This document shows positions 35,443 to 46,784 of a stretch of DNA of 64,000 nt, piece by piece. Within the stretch, counting starts at the first letter, position 1. Each line of letters starts with the position of its first letter. The translations under genes and the position numbers were made by a program. The stretch comes from Straminergon stramineum. Taxonomy: Eukaryota > Streptophyta > Bryopsida > Hypnales > Calliergonaceae. The notes under the pieces were generated by a model. The model was not told the DNA's origin and did no database searches. It worked only from the letters and a program-made list of their open reading frames with translations. The DNA lies in assembly GCA_963920665.1 (NCBI GenBank), contig OY987273.1:15812501-15876500 (forward strand), written 5' to 3'.

Positions 35443-37455
35443 GGCCCTTCCCTCGAGGTTGTCGGTACATTCTTATATCTAACCTTTGCTTTTGTGCTAC
35501 CGGCATGGTCGGAGCACTGATCCAAGTCGAGATCTGACCTAAGTTTCATTCTAATTCTTGATTTGCACACTTTGAAGGACGAGAGGGTCCCTTCAAAGTG
35601 ATTTCTATTTGATTTCGTTAAGTTCTTGGGGCTAAGCCTCTATTTTCTTTGAATTGTGAGAGTTTTGGAAGGAATAGGCCTCCAAACTCTAATTCCGTTT
35701 AAGATTTCTTGAATACTAATAAATTGTGTTCATTACAACAGAATCTGGTATTAATATACTTAAGGCGGTGAAGCTTGACTTTGCCAAAAGTTTATTAAAC
35801 CAATCCCTGCCCAAAATTCGTTTTATAACGAAGATTGGGACTTTAATTGCTAAAATTCGGTTTAAACGCTGTCATGTGTACCTCCTTTAGTGATTAAACT
35901 TGGATACTTTGAAATTGTAAAAGAATTGATCTTTAATGTTTGATTTAAACACTGTCATGTGTACCTCCTTTAAAGATTGACTTTCAAAATATTAAAATTT
36001 GATCATTGACACTGTATATACCCGAGGTTGCCCCCGCACGACGAAGCTTTGACTTTGAAAGATTTGAAATTAACACTTGGGAAAATTTCCTTATTTACAT
36101 GCTTGGAAAAATGCTCTGCAGGTGTACTAATTAGGATCATTTGATTTAGTAAGAAGATTAGAGAAAAGTAGTCAAAATTTCTTAGTTTGAATTCTTGATA
36201 AAATCCTTAGTAGTAGTTAGGGAAAACCAAAATTTAGATTAGTTTCCTTTTAGTTAGAGTCATTAAAATTATCCTAGAAAGAGATTTTAATTAGCTTAGA
36301 ACACTTAGTTGTTTAGTTTTAACCTTTTCCCAAAAATCCCAAAAAATTAGATTGTTAGTTTAGAATTTAAGAAGTTCCCAAAACCCCCCAAAAATTGATT
36401 AGCTTTAGAGTTAATTAAGTCTGAAAATTAGATTAGTCAAAAATCCATTAGATTAGTGAAAATCAACAATATTAGTGAAAGTTTCCCAAACCAGTGATCA
36501 AAGAATGAGTATAATCCGAGACACCAGAGCTAGTATTATTAAATCAGATAGATAATCATGAGAACTAATAGTCAACAAGGGTGAAGATAGGCTAGCTCGA
36601 CCCAGATAGAGGGAGCCAGCTCGACTTGACGAGGGAGCCAACTCAACTAATAACCGGGGTGCCAACGGGGAGCGAGCTGCAGCCAATGAAAATGGGACAC
36701 GTGGCAGCCAACGGACGGGTGAGTGAGGGGCTGTGCAATGATCCAGATACTAAACAGAGCCAAGCAAATAGAGAGGTTGAGGAGCTCGATTGGGAGTCCA
36801 GCAATGCAACTCGATTGGGAAGTCCAGCAACTCGAAGTTGGAAAGATGGATAAAACTAAAATTTAAGGTAAGGTTCTCGAATGTTAGGAAATTTTGATAA
36901 AAAAGCTAACACTCTTAATAATTAGTGAGTACTCATAGAAACATCAACAACTCATAACACTCTCCTTCAACTCTTAAAACACCAAACACAAATGAGAGTT
37001 GAAGAAGTTGAAATGAAAGGTTAGAGACAAAAGGAAGAAGAAAAGGAATCTAAACAATTAATAAAGTAAGAATCCTTTCGATTTTATTTTGAAATTTTAT
37101 TCTCATTACTATTCATTGAATTGTTGGTTAGTCATTAATTAGGATTCTTTTAGGAATTAGAAGGCTAGGCTTTGGTTAGGTTTTGTTTTATTAGGCTTAA
37201 TAAGACAAATAGATAAAGACAAAACGCCAACTAATATCTTTTGGATGATTAGGAAATTACAAGATAATTAGGATTTATTAGATTTGATTTGATTTCATGG
37301 ATTTAAAATGTTTTGAGGTATTAAAATAATTTCTAATTATTTTAAAGACAACCAAAATCAATTAAATCCCATAATCATTAGTAGGAAAAGAAAAATTGAA
37401 ATTAAAAACAACATCGAACGAGGATTGATTTCAAATGGCTTGATGAATTAGCGAA

Positions 37456-37536
37456 ATGGAGGATGGAGCGGGTTACTACGAAACCATTCACCTCATGATC
37501 CTCGAGGACGGTACGATCGATCACTTCATGAAAAAG
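37456..37536 (+). CDS. Possible short first exon (27 codons), unrecognised
   Basis: An ATG opens 27 codons (with HLMILEDGTIDHF) ending at AAG followed by GTACGT, a good splice donor. Its balanced base composition stands out in a very AT-rich stretch. No later exon was identified before the H fragment at 38536. It could be the start of a gene of the inserted element, or chance. Confidence 0.22.
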
Positions 37537-38535
37537 GTACGTTAAAATTCTTTATATTTCATTTCTTTTAATTTGATTAAAATTTCACTTGAGAAAATAA
37601 ACCATTGGAAACTTTAGGAAAATTAGAAAAGAAAATTAACATTTAAAATTAAAATTGTTCGTTTAGACTAAGAAATAATTAATGAATGAAATTTAACTCA
37701 TTAGGCTTTTAAAACAAATTTCATTTATTAATAATTTTTTAAGAATTTAGTTTTTAGTGTCTTACCTTGTTGGGAAGGTAATTTCTGAATTTTCAAAAAA
37801 ACCTAAAAAACCATAATTTTAGAATAGGAAGTTTGATTTAAATTAGAATAGAAGATAATTAAAAAGAATTTCTAAGGAATCTTTAAGGAATCATTTAAAT
37901 TAGGAATCAATTAGGGAATCTTTTAAAGATTCCAGAACCTATTTTCATTTAAAAAATACTTTGATTTTAAGTGAGAAAAGGTTGGATGAAGTTTGATCTT
38001 AATTTGGATGAAGTTCTTTAATTAGTGGTCAAATTAGGTTTAGTCTTAGAATTAGGTAACTAACATAACTAAAAACTTAACCCTAAAATTTAGAATTATT
38101 TCAATTAGTTTTACTAGTTTTAATTTGTGGATGAAGGTTGTGATGTAGTTTAGGGATCAATATTTCATCCATTCATTTCTTTTATTAGGAAAGTCAGAAT
38201 TTAACTTGCTTTACCATTCTGGAAAGGGCAAATTACATTCTATAAAGTAGGTTAAATTGATGTTAGTTTGGATTTATCTTGTCATTAGTTATTTGATTTA
38301 GTTAACCATAGTTTAAAAATTAGGATTTAAATGATTTAAGTTCAATTTGGATATTTAAAAACAAAGTGTCCATTGCCTGGAAGGCGCAAATTGAACTTAG
38401 ATTAGAAACACCCTAAGGAAATTAATTTAATAGGCTATTAGAACCCGTGTGCATGTTTTAACTTGAAGGGTGGAGTTTAAAACACTCACAACCCTATGCA
38501 CATCAGATCCTCTTCTTACTACTTCCAAATGATCT

Positions 38536-39000
38536 AATTAGTAGGGTCGACGAGACAGACCATGCGAGCCGTGATTTTAGACTTACAGATACTTCCCTCC
38601 GCCATCAAAAATCGTAACTAAATATAGATCCAATGTGGACAGCACCATCCTTACTTTCTTCTTCCTAATGTGATCACTAACTCACTACTCTTTTACCCAA
38701 CTATATAAGCGCAAACATCTACGGAAGAAAGAAGAAGAAGATAGAGGTTTTGGGGGTTTAAGTACCTGATATTCTATCGACTGTTTCCAGTAGAAGACCA
38801 TTTGCCGTAATGGTTCCCTAGATTCCTAGACCAGAACTCTAGGATATAGTCTATTCCTATCCATGTTTCTAGATTCCAGATCCATTTTAGATCTAGTTAC
38901 GGAATACTTGGTTTGTCTCTTGACCCTAAGTACTATATTTAAGTTAAGTGGATCCTAATTCCGTTTGTCTAACTAAGAAAAATGAAAAATTCAACACTAC
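38536..39000 (-). pseudogene. H-family gene, 5' fragment (copy 1, piece 1) with upstream region
   Basis: On the minus strand an ATG at 38605-38603 gives MAEGSICK and then MVCLVDPTN before the break, matching MAEGDIHK and MVYPTN of the second copy (ATG 47131). About 390 bp upstream also align, from 38606 to about 39000 against about 46785-47130. This includes a TATATA (around 38700, minus sense) that lies some 100 bp before the ATG. Conservation of the 5' flank shows that the duplicated unit includes its promoter region. Confidence 0.65.
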
Positions 39001-39940
39001 AATAGTTCTATTTCATACTAACTCAATCCGTTCCAAATTTCCGTCTTCCCACAACATCCACAAAAATACTAAGTCGACAGTCAAATAATTCCACAATTGA
39101 TATGCCATGCATTGCACATGCAATTTCACTGAGTGCACCTCATGAAGTTTTTCCAATCTTGCCTAAATCTACAGTTATAAGTGTAGTGAAAGTTGAGAAA
39201 ATAGATCTAGTTATAGACTTGTCTAGTGAGTTAGATGGAGAGTCTCTTGGCTTTACGCTTCAGAAATGAGCATGTTCTACACAAATTTCCTCGGATGAAA
39301 AATCTCCTATCAACTTAGTATTAGGAACCTCATGGAATAGTCCTATGTAGTCTTTATTCTCACAACCTCCATTGCATCCATATCTAGTTGAAAGAGTCAG
39401 CATAATGGAATGCTTAAAGAGACTATCCAACATGCATCAATCTTGGAATGAATTGTTACAATGGATCTCAATGTTGTCATTCTGTCAAGCACCATCTTAT
39501 GTAGTTTCTTTCACCAATATTCAACAAAGATGTCATCTTTGAACTTCCATCATGTCGCTCATCTTCATCTTCCTCAACAACTAGGAACTTAGAGGGAATG
39601 GACAAGTGATATGAAGGACATCTGTGGTGCAAATTAGTGACAACGATGTGAGCGTGAATTTACCCACCTTTGGTAAATCGTGAATACAACTAGGTTCTAT
39701 GGTTTGACTAAATGAATTGTACTTTTGGGTGGTTAAGTGAGGTCCATTGTGCCTTCGAAGCAATGGATCTTTTTTCTTAAATGTCGAAATGTACCTAAAT
39801 GTGCAAGAATCACTCAATCTCCATCCAATGTCAATAGTTGGCCGAATGACTGAAGCCACTGTGGGGCTTGGTGTCACTCACATTAGAAAGGAACTAACCT
39901 CAAAACCTGTTAGAGAATTCCTTGCCCTTCTAGAAACCTA
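39001..39940 (+). pseudogene. Degenerate coding-like stretch, unrecognised
   Basis: One plus frame carries long readable segments interrupted by roughly eight stops (for example VVKVEKIDLVIDLSSELDGE, then CLKRLSNMHQSWNELLQWI). After a frame change, a 64-codon open segment at 39747-39941 contains HPMSIVGRMTEATVGLGVTH. This looks like an old coding region that has decayed. No family recognised. Confidence 0.35.
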
Positions 39941-41572
39941 AAATTCAACCCTATCTAACTCTCCTAGCCACAATTATGGGCGGATGAAGTTTGACTGCTA
40001 CTTAGTTCATCAAACTTCATCTACAATTTAAGTCTAGTTCCCTCATTTAGAATGACTTGAAATTTCTTGGAGTTGTTTAAGAGAATTATCCCTATCTAAC
40101 TCTGGAGTTTGGTTCTAATTGAAAACTTTTATGAATTTCTCATCTAAACCTAAGCTAAACTTCATTCTTCTTTATCTTCTTGGATTTTTGAATTTTTTCC
40201 TAATTGAGCAAGTCCTAAGATGAGCTCTACTTAACCTCCTCTTTGGGCTTATGTTCCTAACTCCCCTATTTGACTTCAACCTTCTAAGTTTGTTATTGGT
40301 TTTCCTTAAGGTTTAAATTTTGGATGAATTCCCCCTTATTTCCTATTTTTAGTAATTTTATGTTTTTTCCTTGTAGCCCTAACTCTAGCTTTCTAGATTG
40401 GTAAGACATTTGCTAATTTGACATTCCTACTCAAAGTCCTTGATGGATGAAGTTTGATCACTAGTCGATGTTTAAAACTTCATCTACTTATTTCTTCTAG
40501 TCTACAATTCAGAATTGATTTGTTTTTCTTTAGCCCTTGGACTATAATTAGTAGCCTCTCTTGAATTCTCTCAATTTGTCCACAAACTTTATGCCTAACA
40601 ATTTTTCATTCATTTTAAGTCCTAACCTTCATCTAGTGATAACTTTCTCTTTTCTACTCTAATTTGGGCATGCTTTAAGTTTTTGGAAAGCTATGAACCT
40701 CCTCTCTAGGGTTTTAGCTTCAAAGATGACCTGACTTATAGCCTTAGGGGTCTGACCTAGGGATAGACCGTGACCAAAGTTACTAATTACTAATTAGATG
40801 AATTGAAACAAGTGAGGAAGAGGTTGTTTCATACCTTAGAGTTAATGCCATTGATCATGCCTAGTGGGAGTTCTTCCTCCTCCACCATGAACTCCCTTGA
40901 TATGATGCAATGAATCACTATTTTGATAAAAAAAAAAAGGGGGAGGAATTAATACAATGGTAGGTCTTTCTAATTCTATCAACCTCTTCTTTCTCTCCCT
41001 ATTTCTTTTCTTTTTCCCTTAACCTTCTTACGTACTAAAAGTGGCCCAACTATCCTAAATTCTACTTATGAGACTAATTAAAGATGCGTCATCTTGCCTT
41101 ACAGTGTTGAACCACCTCTTACATCTAATATCTCACTAGCCACCTAATTTTGAGCCAAAGGACAACATGATGTAGGGAGATTCTCTCTCTATCCTATCCC
41201 CTTCAATTCTTTTTTTGGAGTAGTCTCTCCCTCCCTGTCAATCCCTCATTCATTTGGCCATCCCTTCCTTCTCTTCCTTGGACTCTTTTGTGAAGACAGG
41301 GAGTTGGCTTCCTTGCTCCAAGGTTGGACAGGATTACACTAGTCTTTTCTTTTGATTTCTTGCTTGGTGTCCCCACTTCTTCTTTCCCTTTCTCAACCCT
41401 TAGCCTTAGTTTTTTTAGACTCACCCCTTTTATGGACAAATTGCTGGACCCTCCCTCCTATATTGTTGGACAATCCCTTTTTCCTTAAGACCCCATCCCT
41501 TCTCCCCAAGACCTCAACCCTCACTCTTTGAGAACCTTAGAACTCAACTGTCTAACACTAAAACCTTTGGCC
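39941..41572. other. AT-rich spacer, no gene seen
   Basis: Mostly AT-rich sequence with a recurring word GGATGAAGTTTGA (near 39983 and 40443, also at about 37986 in the insertion). A C/T-rich stretch runs from 41190 to 41530. No supported frame. Confidence 0.4.
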
Positions 41573-42960
41573 CTAGGGTTGACAAAAGTCAGCCTCTCGA
41601 GCAAAATTGCGTCCAAAAATTGAACATCCAAACATTGGAACTTGGTAGATGCTGTGATTTCAATGGGTAAAAAACTCCATTGAAAAATTACCATGGATAA
41701 ATGTGGATGTGTCGACGTGCGGACAAGCGGTTGAATAGTTGGGCTGATGGATGGTTGGGTGGATAGTCAATTGATTGGACAAGCAGTCAAGGGGGATGGA
41801 CGCATAATCGCAACGTGGACATGGGTGCAGACATAGGTGCGAACAGGTAGAAACCCACTATGACCTAGCAATAAACTTCATTTGCCATATTTGACTTCAA
41901 TTTTGGGAATTTTGGGGTGTATATTGTATTGTTGAAAAGGTCTTCCAACTACCTTTCCTATGGTATACCACAAGCACTTGAACTCCAAAAACTTCAATCA
42001 AAAATGGCAAATGAAGTTGATTCAAGGACATAGTGAGCGTCCGCCCAATTGTTCGCTCATCCACTCATCGACCTCTCATTTTCCCTCTTGTCCACCCTCC
42101 CATCTGCTTGTCAAATGCCTTAATAGTTGGGCCAATGCTCATGATGTACTAACATCTAACTTTATTTGCATTTGTGACCTCAATTCTTAGAATTTTGGGG
42201 CGTGTATTATACTGTTGAAAAGGTCTTCCAAATACCTTTCCAACAGTATATCACATGCCCCAAAATCCAAAAGACTTTGATCGAAAATGACAAATGAAGT
42301 TGATTCAAGGGTAGAGTGAGTGTCCGCCTAGTTTTCCACCCATTTGCCCATCCGCCTAGCCATTTGCCTTTTCGTCCACCCTCCCATCCGCTTGTTAGAT
42401 GCCTAGGCAATTGGGCAGATGCTCATGGTGCATTAACACCTAACTTCATTTGCCATTTGTGACCTCAATTTTTGGAATTTTGAGGCATATTTAGGGTCTT
42501 CCAAATACCTTTCCAACGATTTATTATATGCCCCAAACTCCAAAAACTTCGATTGCAAATGGCAAAAGAAGTTTATTGCTCCAAAAAAGTGAGCATCCAC
42601 CTTGTTATCCGCCCATCTACCTAGTTGTCTACTTGTCAAATGGACAAACGAGTGAACAGTTGGGCGGATGCTCACTATATACTCGCAGCTAGCTTCACTT
42701 GCAATTTTCAACTTCATTTTTTGGAATTTTGGGGCATACATTCTGGTGTTAGAAACAACTTTCAAATACCTTTCCAAAAACATCTCATACACCTCCAAAC
42801 TCCAAAACTACAATCGAAAATGACAAAAGAAGTTCATTGCTGTAAAAAAGTGAACGTTCACCTGTTTGCCCAATTGTCTGCCCGTTTGCCATCCACCATC
42901 TAAATCACCGTCAGTCAATGTGTTTGCTATCCACCACCCTGTCTCTTAATTTGTAAGCCC
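41573..42960. repeat. Repeat family Q with four ~280-bp units
   Basis: GAATTTTGGGG or a close variant recurs at about 41911, 42192, 42474 and 42725. Each unit contains GTCTTCCAAATACCTTTCCAA, a CAAATGAAGTT word and CCGCCCA/GCTTGTC words. The first 190 bp (GGTTGACAAAAG..GGACAAGCGG) are also found at 62338-62490 as a separate copy. Noncoding; type unknown. Confidence 0.7.
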
Positions 42961-43329
42961 ATTTATAGTCTGCCAACATAGCACCTTGTTTACTTGGGAG
43001 TCTCTCATTTCTCCGTTCTTAAACTATTGCAAGGCTTGGGAAATAACCTCTAAGGTCCCCCTTGCTCAATAAGGCACTTTTAGGCCCCCCATTTATATGG
43101 TATACAACATCAATTATTATATGCCACTACACGAATGTAAAGTATTCAATTTTAATTTGAAGTGTTTATTTAAGTTTGGAGTAAAATGCATTGATAGTTG
43201 AAAACACCAAGGTATGTATAGTATAAGCAATTTTATTAGAGAATGTTACTAAAAACAATTGAAGCACATTATTGCAATTTCATATAATATAATGTAGCTC
43301 AAGTTTCAACATGTATTCATATCATCACA

Positions 43330-45400
43330 TTTCATTCCCCTATCTCCTTGGAGCATTTGAAAGTACCTTATTGAGTAAGGGGAACCTTAGGGGTGATTTC
43401 CCAAGCCTTGCAATAGTCTAAGAAGGGAGAAATGAGAGACTCCTAAGCAAACAGGGTGCTATAGCGCCTTAGATAGGAAGAGCATAGTAGCATGTCACAC
43501 ATGCATTGAAGCTCTTGAGAAGACATTTCTAACCGTCTAAAGATCGTGTAATTTGAACTTGTAAGCTAGAAATTATAGCCATTAAAAGTTGGAGGTGCCC
43601 TAGTGGTCCCCGGACACTCAAAGGCTAGGAGTGAGGGAGTCATGGCCCTAGTAATACCTTATAGCTCCAACCAGACTTCAATAGCCCTTCACAACTTTTA
43701 GGGCTCACCACATTCCAATATCAATATCACTTAGGCCCAACTAACTAACACTGCACATACCACGCATTCACAGCATTAGCTCCCATTTCCAACTCACATT
43801 GCTAAGTCCTAGTGCCTAGGACTTCTAGCATGCATCCCAATCATGACACTTAGCATGTGACTTGGTGACATGGGGCGGACCTTCCATCTTACTATACTAG
43901 GTCTCATGGTGGCACTACTCACCACGGTCCTAACCACCCTTGGTTGTCACCCTACTTCATACTAGACCCGTTGTGCATTTGCTACTCTCACACCAACACT
44001 AATTAAGACTCACAACTCAGGACACATTAACAAAGGCCTAACAAGGAGTGGAACTCCAACCAACCGGTGCCCCTAGACACACACACACACAAGTGTCCCA
44101 AAGAGCCTTGAAGTCGGTGGTGAAGTTACATCACTACCTATGAGTCACCAGGACTCACCAAGGCTCCAAAAAGGAGTGACGAGGGAGACCAACCCCTCCT
44201 ATAGTACTCTTTGTAGTATTTGGTAGCCCCCCTTTTGTGGGTCAAGGGGACCTCCCAAACCCCCTTGGGTTTTGGAAAACCACCTATTTCCAACCGAAAT
44301 CCCCAAGTTCTCACTTCGTTTGAACTTCCGAACTTTCAAATGGTGTGACTTTGTTGTTAGGGCTTCAAATCCCACATGCAAGTCCATTTCGGATATCTAT
44401 GCAACAAGTAGATGTCGATGGACTATTCACTTGTCCCATTTGGACAAGTTCTCACAAAGTTATAGCCCTCCAAAGATTCGGATTCATCGGGAGTGGCGTC
44501 ACGCCTTCACCACAGTCCTTTCCTTGGCCACAACTTTTGGCTCATGGCTTAGAACCTCGTAATGCTTGGCATTCTAGGTTCCTTGTCCTTGTAGCTTTCC
44601 AATAATATGCTATATGCCATGCTTTGTTGAGTGATTCTTTAAGAAACCCTCACACCTAGCCTTTGAGTGTCTTGATGGCACTGAGACACCCCTAACTTTG
44701 AACGGCCATAACTTCTAGCCTACTAGTTTAAATTATGCATTCTTTGGACGGCTAGAAGCGTCTTCTCAAGAGCTTTCCAAGCATGTATGCCATGCTATAG
44801 TGCCCTTTGTAACCTAGGTGCTATTGCGCTCTGATTGCTTGGGAGTCTCTCATTTCTCCGTTCTTAGCCTATTGCAAGGCTTGGGAAGTCACCTCCAAGG
44901 TCCCCCCTTGCTCACTAAGACACTTCGGGCACTCCAAGGAGATAGGGGCGTGACAGAGGGGTTCACAAAGAATCTCTCAACAAAGTATGGCTTGTAGCAT
45001 ATCATTGAAAAGCTATAAAAACAAGAAAGCTAGAATGTCAAACATTATAAGGTTCTAAAACATGAACCAAAAGTTATGGTCAAAGGAAGGGCCATGGTGA
45101 AGGTGTGATGCCTCTCTCAATGAACCTGAATTTTTGGAGGGCCATAATTTTGTGAGAACTTGCCCAAATGAAACAAGTGAGCAGTCCATTGTCATTTACT
45201 CATTGCGTAAATATATTCAAAATGGTCTTGTATGTGGAATTTGGAGCCTTTATTACAAAATTACGCCGTTTGGAAGTTCAAGAATCAAAATGAAGTGGGA
45301 GCTTAGCGATTTTGGTTGAAAATGGGTGGTCTTCTAAAAACCAAGAGGGTTTAGAAAATACCTTTGACGTACAAGGGGGGGTCTACCAAATGCCATAGAA
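43330..45400 (+). repeat. Truncated R-family LTR, split by a nested R solo LTR
   Basis: The first ~300 bp of R (43330-43637) and its continuation (44956-45400) lie on either side of the inverted R copy at 43638-44955. Similarity ends around 45400, so the 3' part of this older copy is missing. Confidence 0.75.
43638..44955 (-). repeat. R-family solo LTR with 5-bp target duplication GAGGG
   Basis: This 1318-bp inverted copy of R is flanked by GAGGG at 43633-43637 and 44956-44960. In its own sense it starts TGTCACGCCCC. It sits inside an older R copy. One LTR with a clean duplication and no internal region means recombination has removed the rest of a retrotransposon. Confidence 0.88.
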
Positions 45401-45489
45401 AAAAACATTACTAGCATGGGAGAGGGGAGTGTCACGAGTCATAAACTCAGAATCTATCACGTTAGTATAAAATAGGTCTATAATAGTAT

Positions 45490-46778
45490 TGTCATGACCC
45501 TCATCACAAGGCATGCCCGTGCCACCTTGGTGAGCAAGGGGGACATTGGGGTGACTCCCCAAGCCTTGTAAGAGATGAGATGAGGGGGACTAGGAGTCCC
45601 GAGCGATCAGAGCGTGGTAGCGCTCTGATCCGAATGAATTTGGGGGCGTGTTTCACGTTCTTGAAAAGGTCTCAAGGAGATGCTTCTAGCCATCCAAAGA
45701 ACGCGTGATTTGGACTTGCGAGTCAAAAGTTATAGGCGTTCAAAGGTGGGAATGTCCTAGTGGCGCCAGGACACTTAATGGCTAGGAGGGAGGGGTTCAT
45801 GAGGAATCCCTCCATGAAGTATGTCATGTAGCATATCCTTCGAAAGCTAAGAACACAAGGATTCTAGATTGACAAGCATTATGAGGTTCTAAGGTAGGAG
45901 CCTCAAGTTATGGCTAAGAGAAGCGTCATGGTGAAGGCATGACGCCTCTCCCAGTGGACCCGAATCTTTGGAGGGCGATAACTTTGTGAGGAATTGTCTA
46001 AATGGGGCAAGTGAGTAGTGCATCGGCATCTACTCGTCGAGTATATGTCGAAAATGGACTCGCATGTGAGATTTGGAGCCCGGACCGCAAAGTTATACCG
46101 GGTGGAAGTTTGGGAGTCCCAAACTAGGGCAAATCGAGAGAAATAGGGTGGTCTTCCAAAACCAAAGTGGTTTTGGGAGTCCCCTTTGACATACAAGGGG
46201 GGGGGCTGCTGAATCCTACAGAGAGTACTATAGGAGGGGTTGGTCTCCCTCCTTACTCCTTCTTGGAGCCTTGGTGAGTCCCGGTGACTCAAGGTTGGTG
46301 GTGTGGGGTCACCACCACTCCAAGGCACCATGGGACACTTGTGGATGTCCCATGGCACCGGTTGGGTGGAGTTCCACTCCTTGCTAGGCTATGTTAAGGT
46401 GTCCCGAATGCTGAGTCCCGATTAGCGACGAAGTGAAAAGTAACAAATACCCAAGGAGCCTAGTATGGAGTTGGGATGACACTCAAGGGTAGTTAGGACC
46501 ATGGTGTTTAGTGCCACCATGGGTCCTTACACAATAAGATGGAAGTTTCGCCCCATGTGACCAAGTAACATGCTCTGGTGTCATGACGGTTGTGTGTGTG
46601 CTAGTAGTCCTGGTGACTGGGACTTAGCACAAAGAGTTGGAATGGGAAACTAACATTGAATGTGCATGGCATGTATAGTGTTAGGAGAGCGTGACCCTTG
46701 GTGCCACTAAAGTATTAAGTGCTTGGAAAGCATTGGAAGGTGGTCTTAAGGTGGTAAGTGTCACTAAGGGGCGTGACA
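45490..46778 (+). repeat. R-family solo LTR with 5-bp target duplication AGTAT
   Basis: This 1289-bp copy starts TGTCATGACCC and ends GGGGCGTGACA, flanked by AGTAT at 45485-45489 and 46779-46783. It is a diverged subtype of R. It lies directly upstream of the second H copy, at the point where H 5' similarity begins, so it may have landed in the H upstream region. Confidence 0.9.
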
Positions 46779-46784
46779 AGTATG

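Larger units (their letters stand above)
33913..38535. mobile_element. 4.6-kb insertion into H, probably a decayed LTR-type element
   Basis: H similarity stops at about 33912 and resumes at about 38536; the flanks GATTT and AATTA could be a worn 5-bp duplication. The left 1.83 kb (33913-35740) has LTR-like features: TGTTAG start, ACAACA end, TATAAAA at 35436-35442 and AATAAA near 35718, followed by a possible priming site with TGGTAT (about 35746). No matching right-hand LTR was found, so the element is truncated, rearranged or of another class. The inner part is very AT-rich with many AATTAG words. A 35-bp direct repeat sits at 35861-35895 and 35944-35978. Confidence 0.45.

Noticed and set aside
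44199..44605. Protein genes in the R repeats (frames shared between copies)
   Set aside because: Frames occur on both strands at the same place in several LTR copies with no known domain; they reflect sequence similarity between LTRs.
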